Below are positions 31,294 through 41,320 of a stretch of 48,527 nt of DNA, piece after piece. The DNA lies in contig JALTBO010000098.1 in assembly GCA_027075275.1 (NCBI GenBank), positions 14,742 through 63,268 of the forward strand. Reading direction: 5' to 3'. Within the stretch, counting starts at the first letter, position 1. Each line of letters begins with the position of its first letter. Below the pieces are notes generated by a model. That model did not search any database and was not told the origin of the DNA. It worked only from the letters and a program-made list of their open reading frames with translations. Source of the DNA: Desulfurobacteriaceae bacterium (GTDB lineage: Bacteria > Aquificota > Aquificia > Desulfurobacteriales > Desulfurobacteriaceae). The translations under genes were made by a program, and so were the position numbers.

Positions 31294-33264
31294 ATGGTTA
31301 TCGTAGGCGTTGATACAGGGGGAACCTTTACAGACTTTATCTACCTGAAGGACGGTAAGTGGCAGGTTTTAAAACTCCTCTCAACGCCCCACAACCCTGC
31401 AGAGGCCGTTCTTAAAGGCCTTTCAGAGATTGGAGGAGAGGAGAGGAGAATAACCCACGGAACAACCGTTGCAACAAACGCAGTTCTTGAGAGGAAGGGG
31501 GCAAAAACGGCCTTCATAACAAATAGAGGTTTTGAAGACCTTTTAGAGATAGGGAGGCAGAACAGGGAGGAGCTCTACTCCTTCAGGGTAAGGAAGGTTA
31601 AACACCTTGTTCCCGGGGAGCTCACTTTTGGCCTTTCGTGCAGGCTCAACTCTAAAGGGAAGCACGTTGAAACTCTTAAAGAGGAAGAGGTTGAAGAGCT
31701 TGTAGAGAAACTGAAATCTTCAGGTGTTGAGTCTGTTGCTGTTTCTTTCCTCTTTTCGTTCTTAAACCCTGAAGACGAGATTAAAGTGAAGGAAATCCTT
31801 GAGAGGGAGGGATTTCCCGTCTCCGTCTCCTCAGAGATAGTTCCAGAGTTCAGGGAGTTTGAGAGGGCTTCAACGGCAGTTGTAAACGCCTACGTTATGC
31901 CGAAAATGAAGGGATACATCAGCTTCTTAGCTGAGAACCTTAAGGAGAAGGATACTCTCAGGATTATGCAGTCAAACGGAGGTGTTATCTCTCCGAAAAC
32001 TGCCGTTAAAGAGCCTGTTAGAACGGTTCTCTCAGGCCCTGCAGGTGGAGTTGTTGGAGCATGGAAGGTAGGGAAATTAGCAGGCTTTGAGAAGCTCATA
32101 ACCTTTGACATGGGTGGAACCTCAACCGACGTTTCGCTGATAGACGGAAGGCCTAAGCTCTCCGTTGAGTCAAAGATAGCAGGTTTGCCTGTAAAGGTTC
32201 CGGTAATTGAGATACACACCGTTGGTGCCGGTGGAGGTTCAATCGCCTGGGTTGACAGCGGGGGGGCTCTCCAGGTGGGCCCTGAGAGTGCCGGCGCAGA
32301 CCCGGGTCCAATATGCTACGGAAAGGGAGAGAGAATAACCGTTACAGACGCCAACCTCTTTTTAGGCCGTTTAGACCCGGAACACTTCCTTGGCGGGAAG
32401 ATGAAGCTCTACCCGGAAAGGCTTAAACCTTACTTTGAGGAGATGGCTAAAAGGTTAGGGATAACACCTATAGAGCTCGCTGAAGGTATTTTAGAGATAG
32501 CAAATACAAAAATGGCGAAGGCCTTAAGGGTAATCTCCGTTGAGAGGGGATACGACCCTGAGGAGTTTACCCTTCTCTCCTTTGGCGGTGCTGGTGGAAT
32601 GCACGCAGCCTACCTTGCAAGGGAGCTCTCCATACCCCGTGTCCTTATTCCCAAAAACCCTGGGATTCTCTCGGCCCTCGGAATGGTTCTCTCAGATGTT
32701 GTTAAAGACTACTCCAGAACCGTTATGCTGAAAGAGGAGGAAGCGACGGCCGAAATCCTTGAGGAGCACTTCAAAGAACTTGAGGAGAGGGCTAAAGCAG
32801 AGATGGAGAAAGAGGGTTTTGAGGGGGAGCTCCTCTTAGAGAGGCACTTAGACCTCCGCTACAGGGGGCAGTCTTTTGAGATAACGGTTCCCTACTCAGA
32901 GGAGTTTAAGAAATCGTTTGAGAAGGCCCACGAGAAACTCTACGGATACAGACACAGCAGAGACGTTGAAGTTGTTAACGTTCGGCTAAGGGCAGTTGGG
33001 ATAACGGAAAAGCCCTCTTTTGAGCCCTTAAAGGAGTGTGGAGAGGGATTCCCGGAGGGAGCTCTCTTAAAGTGCAGAAAGGTTTACTTTGACGGTGAGT
33101 GGATAGAAACTCCGGTTCTTAACAGGGAAAAGCTCCTTCCAGGCCACCAGTTTAAAGGCCCTGCAGTTATTGTTGAATACAGCTCAACAACGGTTGTTCC
33201 ACCCTTTGCTGAAGTGAGAGTTGACAGCTTTGGAAACCTCATCTTAGAGGTGGAGAATGGTTAA
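31294..33264 (+). CDS. hyuA: Hydantoinase/oxoprolinase subunit A
   Basis: A 656-residue ATP-dependent amidohydrolase subunit of the hydantoinase A/5-oxoprolinase/acetone carboxylase beta family. It starts with GVDTGGTFTDFIYL (actin-like phosphate loop), has ITHGTTVATNAVLERKGAK and the second loop DMGGTSTDVSLIDGRP, and contains GAGGGSIAWVDSGGALQVGP, SFGGAGGMHA and a C-terminal beta domain. The SD GGAGAGAG precedes the ATG. The last 8 bp overlap hyuB. Family members hydrolyse 5-oxoproline, N-methylhydantoin or related cyclic amides. The reaction here cannot be chosen from sequence. The absence of a third, Zn-finger subunit argues against acetone carboxylase. Confidence 0.93.
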   Translation: MVIVGVDTGGTFTDFIYLKDGKWQVLKLLSTPHNPAEAVLKGLSEIGGEERRITHGTTVATNAVLERKGAKTAFITNRGFEDLLEIGRQNREELYSFRVRKVKHLVPGELTFGLSCRLNSKGKHVETLKEEEVEELVEKLKSSGVESVAVSFLFSFLNPEDEIKVKEILEREGFPVSVSSEIVPEFREFERASTAVVNAYVMPKMKGYISFLAENLKEKDTLRIMQSNGGVISPKTAVKEPVRTVLSGPAGGVVGAWKVGKLAGFEKLITFDMGGTSTDVSLIDGRPKLSVESKIAGLPVKVPVIEIHTVGAGGGSIAWVDSGGALQVGPESAGADPGPICYGKGERITVTDANLFLGRLDPEHFLGGKMKLYPERLKPYFEEMAKRLGITPIELAEGILEIANTKMAKALRVISVERGYDPEEFTLLSFGGAGGMHAAYLARELSIPRVLIPKNPGILSALGMVLSDVVKDYSRTVMLKEEEATAEILEEHFKELEERAKAEMEKEGFEGELLLERHLDLRYRGQSFEITVPYSEEFKKSFEKAHEKLYGYRHSRDVEVVNVRLRAVGITEKPSFEPLKECGEGFPEGALLKCRKVYFDGEWIETPVLNREKLLPGHQFKGPAVIVEYSSTTVVPPFAEVRVDSFGNLILEVENG

Positions 33265-34795
33265 CCCGATAAAGCTTGAGGTGATAAAGAACGCCCTTAT
33301 CTCAGTTGCCGAGGAGATGGGGGCGGTTCTCCAGAGGACCGCCTTTTCACCCAACATAAAGGAGAGGAGGGACTTCTCCTGTGCTATCTTTGACCGCCAC
33401 GGTCGGATGGTTGCTCAGGCTGCCCATATCCCCGTCCACCTTGGCTCAATGCCTATGTCTGTAAGGAGTGTTGTTGAAAACGTTAAGCTGAAAGAAGGAG
33501 ATATGGCCGTTGTCAACGACCCCTTTAAAGGGGGAACACACCTTCCAGACATAACCGTTGTTGCTCCCGTTTACTTTAAGGGGGAGCTCCTCTTCTACGT
33601 TGCAAACCGTGCCCACCACTCAGACGTTGGTGGAATAACTCCCGGTTCAATGCCCCTCTCAACTTCAATTTTCCAGGAAGGTTTAGTAATTCCGCCGGTT
33701 AAGTGCGTTGAAAACGGAGAGGTTTTAACCGATTTCCTGAACCTTTTAAAGGCCAACACAAGAACTCCCGATGAGAGGGAGGGAGACTTTAAAGCTCAAA
33801 TTATGGCAAACAGAATCGGGATGAGGAGATTAAGGGAGCTCCTTGAGAAGTACGGTTCAGAGTTCCTTGAAGCCTACTCTGAAGCCCTCTTAGACTACTC
33901 AGAGAGGATGATGAGGAAGGTAATCTCCGAAATCCCCGACGGCGTTTACACCTCTGGAGACTTCTTAGACGACGACGGAGCGGGAAACAGGAATGTAAGG
34001 ATAAGGGTTGTTCTTACCGTAAAAGGAGATGAGGCAACAGTTGACTTCTCACCATCAGACCCTCAGGTTCGTGGCTGTTTGAACGCAGTTCGCTCAATAG
34101 TTGTCTCGTCAACCCTCTACGTTTTCAGGTGTCTGGCAGGAGAGGAGATACCCACGAACGAGGGAATATTAAGGCCGATAAAGGTTATAACGAAGCCGGG
34201 AACCGTTGTTGACGCTGAGTTCCCTGCGGCAGTTTCAGGTGGAAACGTTGAGACCTCTCAGAGGATAACAGACGTTTTACTCGGAGCTCTCTCAAAAGCC
34301 GTTCCTGAGAGAATCCCTGCAGCCTCTCAGGGGACGATGAACAATCTGACCTTTGGAAACGAGAAGTTTACCTACTACGAAACAATTGGAGGGGGAGCTG
34401 GAGCGGGGAACGGCTTTGACGGAGCAAGCGCTGTCCACACCCATATGACAAATACCCTCAACACTCCCGTTGAAGCCCTTGAGTTCCAGTTTCCCGTTAT
34501 GGTTACCCGCTACGGTGTGAGGAGAGGTTCCGGCGGAAGCGGAAGGTGGAGAGGGGGAGATGGGATTGTGAGGGAAATCCTCTTTTTAGAAGAAGTTGAC
34601 GTTACGGTTATATCGGAGAGGAGAGTCCACAGCCCCTACGGTTTAAACGGCGGAAAGCCGGGAAAGAGAGGAAGGAACGTTCTTATAGAGCCGGAAGGGG
34701 AGGAGGTGGAACTTCCTGCCAAGTTCACCCGCCGCTTTCACCCCGGTGAGAAACTGAGAATAGAAACTCCCGGAGGCGGCGGCTGGGGAAGTTAA
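33257..34795 (+). CDS. hyuB: Hydantoinase/oxoprolinase subunit B
   Basis: The 512-residue partner of hyuA. Characteristic blocks are KNALISVAEEMGAVLQRTAFSPNI, ERRDFSCAIFDRHGRMVAQA, HIPVHLGSMPMSV, NDPFKGGTHLPDI, NRAHHSDVGG and the Gly-rich GGGAGAGNGFDGASAVHTHM. The C-terminal block has RRGSGGSGRWRGGDGI, and the protein ends ETPGGGGWGS. Its ATG lies inside the hyuA end, so the two are made in equal amounts. The gene is followed by a 133-bp leader of the rpsB operon rather than by a transporter or amidase that might reveal the substrate. Confidence 0.94.
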   Translation: MVNPIKLEVIKNALISVAEEMGAVLQRTAFSPNIKERRDFSCAIFDRHGRMVAQAAHIPVHLGSMPMSVRSVVENVKLKEGDMAVVNDPFKGGTHLPDITVVAPVYFKGELLFYVANRAHHSDVGGITPGSMPLSTSIFQEGLVIPPVKCVENGEVLTDFLNLLKANTRTPDEREGDFKAQIMANRIGMRRLRELLEKYGSEFLEAYSEALLDYSERMMRKVISEIPDGVYTSGDFLDDDGAGNRNVRIRVVLTVKGDEATVDFSPSDPQVRGCLNAVRSIVVSSTLYVFRCLAGEEIPTNEGILRPIKVITKPGTVVDAEFPAAVSGGNVETSQRITDVLLGALSKAVPERIPAASQGTMNNLTFGNEKFTYYETIGGGAGAGNGFDGASAVHTHMTNTLNTPVEALEFQFPVMVTRYGVRRGSGGSGRWRGGDGIVREILFLEEVDVTVISERRVHSPYGLNGGKPGKRGRNVLIEPEGEEVELPAKFTRRFHPGEKLRIETPGGGGWGS

Positions 34796-34820
34796 GGTTT
34801 CTTTTTAAAACCAAATCGGA

Positions 34821-34887
34821 TATATTTCCCGTTGAAAACTCACCGGCCAGACTCCGGAAGGGGTGCCCTTTACGGGTTCTTCCGGAG
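34821..34887 (+). promoter_or_regulatory. rpsB promoter and structured 5' leader
   Basis: In the 133-bp gap between hyuB and rpsB, TATATT at 34821-34826 is a -10 candidate. It is followed by a long hairpin with outer stem CTCCGGAAG (34852-34860) / CTTCCGGAG (34879-34887) and an inner CCC/GGG pairing. There is no T-tract after it, so this is more likely a ribosomal-protein leader (S2 autocontrol site) than a terminator. The SD AGGAGG then precedes rpsB. Confidence 0.5.
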
Positions 34888-34928
34888 GATGAAGGCTCGG
34901 GAGGAAAAACCCATATCAGGAGGTAGAA

Positions 34929-35795
34929 ATGTCTGAAGAGATGAAAGAACAGCAGCCTCAGGAAACTCAGGAGGCTCAGGAAGTTCAGCAGGAGCAGACT
35001 CAGGAAGTTCAGGAGCAGGAGACCTTTAAGCCAAGGCCGCCGGGCCAGAGAGTTACGATGAAGGAGCTCCTTGAGGCCGGCGTCCACTTCGGCCACCAGA
35101 AGGAGCGCTGGAACCCCAAGATGAAGAAGTTCATCTTCACAGAGCGTAACGGCATCCACATCATTGACCTTCAGCAGACCATCAAGTACTTTGAGGAGGC
35201 CTACGACTACATTGCAGACCTTGTTGCAAACGGCGGAACAGTTCTCTTTGTCTGCACAAAGAAGCAGGGTCAGGACATTGTAGAGGAAGAGGCCAAGCGC
35301 TGTGGAATGTTCTACGTTAACAAGAGGTGGTTAGGTGGAACCCTCACAAACTTCCAGACCATCAGGAAGTCTGTTTACAAACTGAAGATGCTCAAGAAGA
35401 TGGAAGAAGAAGGGGTTTTAGAGCAGCTTCCTAAGAAAGAGGCTGTAAAACTCCGCAGGAAGAAGGAGAAGCTTGAAAAGTACATCGGTGGTATTGAGAA
35501 CATGAACCGCCTTCCTGATGCCCTCTTCATCGTTGACATCGTTAGGGAAGAAAACGCCGTTAGGGAGGCAAGGAAAGCAGGAGTTCCTATCGTTGCCCTC
35601 GTTGATACAAACGCAGACCCGGATCTCGTAGACTACCCGATTCCTGCAAACGACGATGCCATCAGAGCTATTAAACTTCTCACATCAAGAATTGCAGATG
35701 CGGTTCTTGAAGGAAAGATGAGGAGAGATGCGATAAAACTTGCTGAAGGTGAGGAAGCTGCCGAAGAAGAACTTGACTTCCTGCCAGAAGAGTAA
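34929..35795 (+). CDS. rpsB: 30S ribosomal protein S2 with Gln/Glu-rich N-terminal extension
   Basis: A small-subunit ribosomal protein. The conserved body begins around residue 38 with [25 protein letters not shown] and continues through [30 protein letters not shown] and [23 protein letters not shown]. At 288 residues it is longer than the usual ~240. The first ~35 residues form a low-complexity run of Gln, Glu and Thr (repeats of Q-E-x-Q-E-V-Q), and the C-terminus is acidic. The AGGAGG SD fits the ATG at 34929, so the extension is translated. It heads the classic rpsB-tsf-pyrH-frr order. Confidence 0.97.
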   Translation: MSEEMKEQQPQETQEAQEVQQEQTQEVQEQETFKPRPPGQRVTMKELLEAGVHFGHQKERWNPKMKKFIFTERNGIHIIDLQQTIKYFEEAYDYIADLVANGGTVLFVCTKKQGQDIVEEEAKRCGMFYVNKRWLGGTLTNFQTIRKSVYKLKMLKKMEEEGVLEQLPKKEAVKLRRKKEKLEKYIGGIENMNRLPDALFIVDIVREENAVREARKAGVPIVALVDTNADPDLVDYPIPANDDAIRAIKLLTSRIADAVLEGKMRRDAIKLAEGEEAAEEELDFLPEE

Positions 35796-35810
35796 TTAAA
35801 GGAGGGGAAA

Positions 35811-36407
35811 ATGGCTGAAATAACAACTCAGATGATAAAGGAGCTCCGCGAGAAGACTGGAGCTGGAATAGTTGACTGTAAAAAGGCCCTCCAAGAGGCC
35901 GGCGGAGATATAGAGAAGGCCGTAGAGATACTCAGGAAGAAGGGTGCTGCTAAAGCTGCAAAGAAAGCTGAAAGGGCAACTGCCGAAGGAATCGTTGTCT
36001 CTTACATCCACGCAGGTGGTAAGGTGGGAGCTTTAGTTGAGCTCAACTGTGAAACAGACTTCGTTGCAAGAACGGAGGACTTTAAGAACTTAGGCCACGA
36101 GATAGCAATGCAGGTTGCCGCAATGGCTCCTGAGTACGTAAGCAGAGAGGAGGTTCCTGCTGAGGTAGTTGAAAAAGAGAAAGAGGTTCTCAAAGAGCAG
36201 GCACTTGCCGAGGGCAAGCCTGAGCACATAGTTGAGAAGATCGTTGAGGGAAGACTTTCCAAGTTCTTCTCCGAAAAGTGCCTCTTGGAACAGCCCTGGA
36301 TTAAAGATGACAGCAAAACAATAAAAGACCTTCTAACAGATTACATTACCAAGCTCGGCGAGAACATCAAAGTTAAGCGTTTCTGCCGTTTTGAAGTTGG
36401 CAAGTAA
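35811..36407 (+). CDS. tsf: Elongation factor Ts (short thermophile type)
   Basis: Guanine nucleotide exchange factor for EF-Tu. The 198-residue protein has the UBA-like N-terminus [20 protein letters not shown] with the EF-Ts signature. [27 protein letters not shown], the second signature, follows. It lacks the second core subdomain and coiled-coil module of the ~280-residue E. coli protein, as in Thermus and other thermophiles. AAAGGAGGGG precedes the ATG, 15 bp after rpsB. Confidence 0.97.
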   Translation: MAEITTQMIKELREKTGAGIVDCKKALQEAGGDIEKAVEILRKKGAAKAAKKAERATAEGIVVSYIHAGGKVGALVELNCETDFVARTEDFKNLGHEIAMQVAAMAPEYVSREEVPAEVVEKEKEVLKEQALAEGKPEHIVEKIVEGRLSKFFSEKCLLEQPWIKDDSKTIKDLLTDYITKLGENIKVKRFCRFEVGK

Positions 36408-36411
36408 TTCC

Positions 36412-37746
<1,335 letters not shown>

Positions 37747-37759
37747 GGAGGTGAGTAGA

Positions 37760-37936
37760 ATGGCTCACAAGATTGATCCTGAACTCTGCATCGGCTGTGG
37801 CGCATGTGCATCTGTATGCCCAACAAACGCCATCAGCCCAACTGACGATGGAAAATACTACATCAACCCAGACGACTGCATTGACTGCGGCGCCTGCGTG
37901 GAGGTCTGCCCAACAGACGCGATCTCAGCCGAGTAG
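37760..37936 (+). CDS. 2[4Fe-4S] ferredoxin
   Basis: A 58-residue low-potential electron carrier from the ATG at 37760; GGAGGTGA lies six bases upstream, so the ORF-track GTG at 37751, inside that SD, is rejected. Two clusters are bound by CIGCGACASVCP and CIDCGACVEVCP with the standard CxxCxxCxxxCP spacing. Such ferredoxins carry electrons for reductive carbon fixation in anaerobes; its precise partner is not shown by context. A strong terminator follows. Confidence 0.96.
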   Translation: MAHKIDPELCIGCGACASVCPTNAISPTDDGKYYINPDDCIDCGACVEVCPTDAISAE

Positions 37937-37948
37937 TCGGCAACCATC

Positions 37949-37978
37949 GGGGGCGTTTGGCCCCCTTTTTAATTTTTT
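37949..37978 (+). terminator. Rho-independent terminator of the rpsB-ferredoxin operon
   Basis: Stem GGGGGC / GCCCCC with loop GTTTG followed by TTTTTAATTTTTT, the best T-tract in the window. Confidence 0.9.
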
Positions 37979-38008
37979 GATTTTGATAAGGATGGGTAAG
38001 GGGAAAAT

Positions 38009-39322
38009 TTGCTATCAAACTTAGGTTATTACTACAATGTATCAAAACTTCTTACTGAAATTACAAACTTAAGTGCGGTTTTTGATTCCTCTCTCAGGGG
38101 GCATAATCTCAGGGTATCTCTAATATCTCTGGCGCTGGCTACCAAACTCTCCTTTTCCCGAGAGTTTTTACTTAACGTTTTAGTTGCCTCTCTTTTCCAC
38201 GACATAGGTATTCTTTTTTTTAAGGAAAAAGAGCAGATTTCCCTTTTAAAGGAGGAGAACTATAGAGATAAAGCTATACATCTTCACGCAATAATTGGAT
38301 ATAAGCTCCTGAGTAGATCTCCTTTTTTTAAAGAGCCGGCAAAGATTATAAGGGACCACCACAGAACCTATGCTGAATTTATTTCTTCGCCCAAAAAATA
38401 CTCTTTTCCTTCTCAGATAATTTTTCTTGCAGACAGAATTGATGTATGGATAACCAATAAACTATCTCGGGGACATTCTCTTTTAGATGTATTAAGCTCA
38501 CTGAAAGCTAAACTGGAGAGGGGGAGAGGTACTCTTTTTAATCCTAAATTGCTTGATATTCTGGCAAATTTTTATTTTGATAGAGAGGCTTTCTGGTTTA
38601 ACGTTTATACTGAGGAAGATTATGTGAAGGAAACGGTTCTTGAGTGGCTGGACCGTCTTGATTTTACGATGAGCATTGAGGAGCTCCTCAAAACTGTTAA
38701 TCTTTTCGGTTTTATAATTGATTTTAAAAGCCCTTTCACTGCAACCCACTCCTCGGGAGTTGCTCAGACTGCAACCCATCTGGCCTCTTACTTTCATTTC
38801 TCTCAGGAGGAGCTCCGGAAAATGAAAATAGCCGGTTTCCTTCACGATATCGGGAAAATTCTTATCCCGGTTGAAATACTGGAAAAGCCGGCCCGTTTAA
38901 ACGATGATGAGTTTTTCCTGATGAAATCTCACGTTTATCACACTTACAGAATTCTAAAGCGGTTTATAAACGATGAAGATATTGTTAAATGGGCTTCTTA
39001 TCACCACGAAAAGCTTAACGGAAAAGGTTATCCTTTTAAGTTAAAGGCAAATCAGATACCTTTAGGTGCGAGAATTATGGCAGTTGCCGATATGTTTACC
39101 GCCCTTACCGAGGAGAGGCCTTACAAAAGGGCTATGACAAGTTCAGAAGCTCTAAGAATAGTGATTCAGTCTTCTGAGAAAGGGGAGCTGGATAAACAGG
39201 TTGTTTCTGTGCTTGCCAGAAACCTTTCTACAATTGATAAAAGCAGAAAAGTTGCACAGGAAAGGGCATCGGAGCTCTACCGGGAACTTGAAAGGGTAGT
39301 GAAGAATTTTGATTTAAAGTGA
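38009..39322 (+). CDS. Dual HD-domain protein with C-terminal HD-GYP (c-di-GMP phosphodiesterase-like)
   Basis: A 437-residue cytosolic protein from a TTG start with AAGGGG upstream. The N-terminal half has an HD-like core (SLFHDIGILFF, IIRDHHRTY, IIFLADRIDV). The C-terminal half is a full HD-GYP domain: HSSGVAQTATHLAS, AGFLHDIGKILIP, SHVYHTYRIL, YHHEKLNGKGYP and MAVADMFTALTEERPYKRAM. The HHExxxGxGYP motif is intact, so c-di-GMP hydrolysis is likely. No receiver or sensor domain is obvious, so the first HD unit may act as the regulatory part. It is AT-richer than neighbours but has two GGAGCTCC. It overlaps pyrF tail-to-tail by 9 bp. Confidence 0.92.
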   Translation: MLSNLGYYYNVSKLLTEITNLSAVFDSSLRGHNLRVSLISLALATKLSFSREFLLNVLVASLFHDIGILFFKEKEQISLLKEENYRDKAIHLHAIIGYKLLSRSPFFKEPAKIIRDHHRTYAEFISSPKKYSFPSQIIFLADRIDVWITNKLSRGHSLLDVLSSLKAKLERGRGTLFNPKLLDILANFYFDREAFWFNVYTEEDYVKETVLEWLDRLDFTMSIEELLKTVNLFGFIIDFKSPFTATHSSGVAQTATHLASYFHFSQEELRKMKIAGFLHDIGKILIPVEILEKPARLNDDEFFLMKSHVYHTYRILKRFINDEDIVKWASYHHEKLNGKGYPFKLKANQIPLGARIMAVADMFTALTEERPYKRAMTSSEALRIVIQSSEKGELDKQVVSVLARNLSTIDKSRKVAQERASELYRELERVVKNFDLK

Positions 39323-40033
39323 TTCCTCAATTTCTGAAATAATCTTTTCTGCTGCCTCTTTTGGGTTGGGAGCTCCCGTTATCGGCCTCCCTATCACCAT
39401 GTAGTCTGTTCCAAGTTTAACAGCGTCTTTTGGGGTTACAACCCTCTTCTGGTCGTTCTTTGCAGCCCAGGTAGGTCTTATTCCCGGCGTAACCGTTATG
39501 AAGTCCTCTCCGAGGTTCTCCTTTATGAGCCTTACCTCTTTTGCAGAGCAGACAACTCCGTCAAGTCCTGCTTTCTTAGAGAGCTCCGCAAGCCTCAAAA
39601 CTTCATCTTCAACTGAAGACTCTATTCCAATACTTTTTAGGTCTTCTTCGTCCATACTCGTTAGAACGGTAACAGCTATGAGGAGTGGCCTCTCAACACC
39701 GATTTTTTCAGCGTATTCTCTGTTAAACTCTGCAACCTGTTTCAAGAACTCGTAGCCTCCGAGGGCGTGGACGTTGAACATCCAGACTCCAGCCTCTATA
39801 CCGACTCTGGCTGCAGACTTAACCGTATTTGGAATGTCAAGGTATTTGAGGTCTAAAAAAACTTTTTTTCCTCTCTTTGAAATCTCTTTAACAACCTCTA
39901 TTCCGCACCGGGAGAAGAGCTCTAGACCAACTTTGTAGTGGTTTACCGTATCTCCAAGTGTGTCAACTAAGTTAAGAGCCTTTTCGCACCTGTCAAAGTC
40001 AAGGGCTACGATTACCATCTCAGAGCTCCTCAA
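39314..40033 (-). CDS. pyrF: Orotidine 5'-phosphate decarboxylase
   Basis: Makes UMP from OMP, the last step of pyrimidine synthesis. The 239-residue protein has VALDFDRCEKALNLVD, YKVGLELFSRCG, and the catalytic KVFLDLKYLDIPNTV block (D-x-K-x-x-D). VCSAKEVRLIKE, TPGIRP and YMVIGRPITGAPNP at the phosphate-binding end follow. Its start overlaps the hom 3' end by 14 bp. The grouping hom-pyrF is not functionally meaningful as far as I can see. Confidence 0.97.
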   Translation of the reverse strand: MRSSEMVIVALDFDRCEKALNLVDTLGDTVNHYKVGLELFSRCGIEVVKEISKRGKKVFLDLKYLDIPNTVKSAARVGIEAGVWMFNVHALGGYEFLKQVAEFNREYAEKIGVERPLLIAVTVLTSMDEEDLKSIGIESSVEDEVLRLAELSKKAGLDGVVCSAKEVRLIKENLGEDFITVTPGIRPTWAAKNDQKRVVTPKDAVKLGTDYMVIGRPITGAPNPKEAAEKIISEIEESL

Positions 40034-41309
40034 TCATGCAGATGAAGGTGGGTTTTACTATCACGTCCAGCCTGTCTATTTCGGCTATTGCCCTATCTAT
40101 CTGCTCTTTTCTGGCAGGGTGGGTTGTCATAACTATCGGGACTCCACCCTCAAAGTCTAAACTCTTCTGGAGAGCACTCTTTATGCTTATCTGCTCTTTT
40201 CCAAGTATCTCTGCAATTTTTGCCAGAACGCCAGGTCTATCAACGGCTGTAAACCTTAAGTAGAAACTTGAAGTGAACTGATTTGGGGGTTTCAGGGGGA
40301 ACTCCTCCCTAACCTCTATCAAACATTCGGGAACATCGTAGGTATTTCCCAGAGCAACATCAACTATGTCTGAAACTACTGCGCTTGCCGTTGGCCTTCT
40401 ACCTGCACCTTTACCGTAGTAAAGGGTATCTCCCACAAAGTCTCCCTCTATCAGGCAGGCGTTGAATACTCCGTTAACGCTTGAGAGGATGTTCTCCTCT
40501 GGAATCATCGTTGGGTGAACCCTTACTTCAAGCTCTCCGTCTGTAGCTTTTGCTATTGCAAGGAGCTTAACAGAGTAGCCGAACTCCTCACGGGCTATCT
40601 CTATGTCTAAGGGGGTGAGCTCCCTTATCCCTTTAACAAAAACGTTTTCCGTTTTTACCCACCTGCAGTAGGCAAGGCTTGAGAGAATTGCGATTTTATG
40701 GGCTGCATCAAAACCTTCAACGTCTAGCGTCGGGTCTGCCTCTGCAAATCCTAACTCCTGAGCCTCTTTCAGGGCCGTTTCAAAACTTACCCCCTTCTGG
40801 CTCATCTCTGTAAGAATGAAGTTTGCCGTTCCGTTTATGATTCCGTAGATGGCTTCTACTCTGTTTCCTACAAGTCCTTCCCTTAGAGCCTTTATTACCG
40901 GTATTCCCCCTCCAACGCTTGCCTCAAACTTCAGCGAAACGCCGTTTTCCCTTGCCAGCTTAAAGAGCTCCTCTCCGTAGTCTGCAAGGAGTGCTTTGTT
41001 TGCCGTTATAACGTGTCTCTTCCTTTTTAGAGCTTCCTCTATTACCCTCTTTGCTACTCCCGTTCCCCCAATCAGCTCAACAACAGCATCGCATTGAACG
41101 TCAAGGGCTTTCAGGCCGTCGTTAAATATCTTCTCTTCTGGAACACCGAGGGCTTTCACTTTTTCGGTATCTCTATCTGCAACGAAGGCTATTTCAATAG
41201 GCTTTCCAATTCTTTTTCCTATCAGTTTTCGGTTTTTGAGAAGGAGCTCCACAACGCCGCCGCCAACAGTTCCGCAGCCGACGATTCCAACCTTGAAACT
41301 CTCCACCAC
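40020..41309 (-). CDS. hom: Homoserine dehydrogenase with C-terminal ACT domain
   Basis: Reduces aspartate semialdehyde to homoserine, leading to threonine and methionine. The 429-residue protein begins VGIVGCGTVGGGVVELL (Rossmann loop) and has VITANKALLADYG, the catalytic region FEASVGGGIPVIKALREGLVG, and GELEADPTLDVEG-like FAEADPTLDVEGFDAAHK. A C-terminal ACT domain (YLRFTAVDRPGVLAKIAEIL) covers ~350-425, presumably for threonine feedback. The gene is 11 bp after alaC in the same direction, a natural amino acid pair. Confidence 0.97.
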   Translation of the reverse strand: MVESFKVGIVGCGTVGGGVVELLLKNRKLIGKRIGKPIEIAFVADRDTEKVKALGVPEEKIFNDGLKALDVQCDAVVELIGGTGVAKRVIEEALKRKRHVITANKALLADYGEELFKLARENGVSLKFEASVGGGIPVIKALREGLVGNRVEAIYGIINGTANFILTEMSQKGVSFETALKEAQELGFAEADPTLDVEGFDAAHKIAILSSLAYCRWVKTENVFVKGIRELTPLDIEIAREEFGYSVKLLAIAKATDGELEVRVHPTMIPEENILSSVNGVFNACLIEGDFVGDTLYYGKGAGRRPTASAVVSDIVDVALGNTYDVPECLIEVREEFPLKPPNQFTSSFYLRFTAVDRPGVLAKIAEILGKEQISIKSALQKSLDFEGGVPIVMTTHPARKEQIDRAIAEIDRLDVIVKPTFICMIEEL

Positions 41310-41320
41310 CTCCTCCGGAG

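Noticed and set aside
31890-32219. 109-residue minus-strand ORF within hyuA
   Set aside because: Out-of-frame shadow of a conserved enzyme gene.
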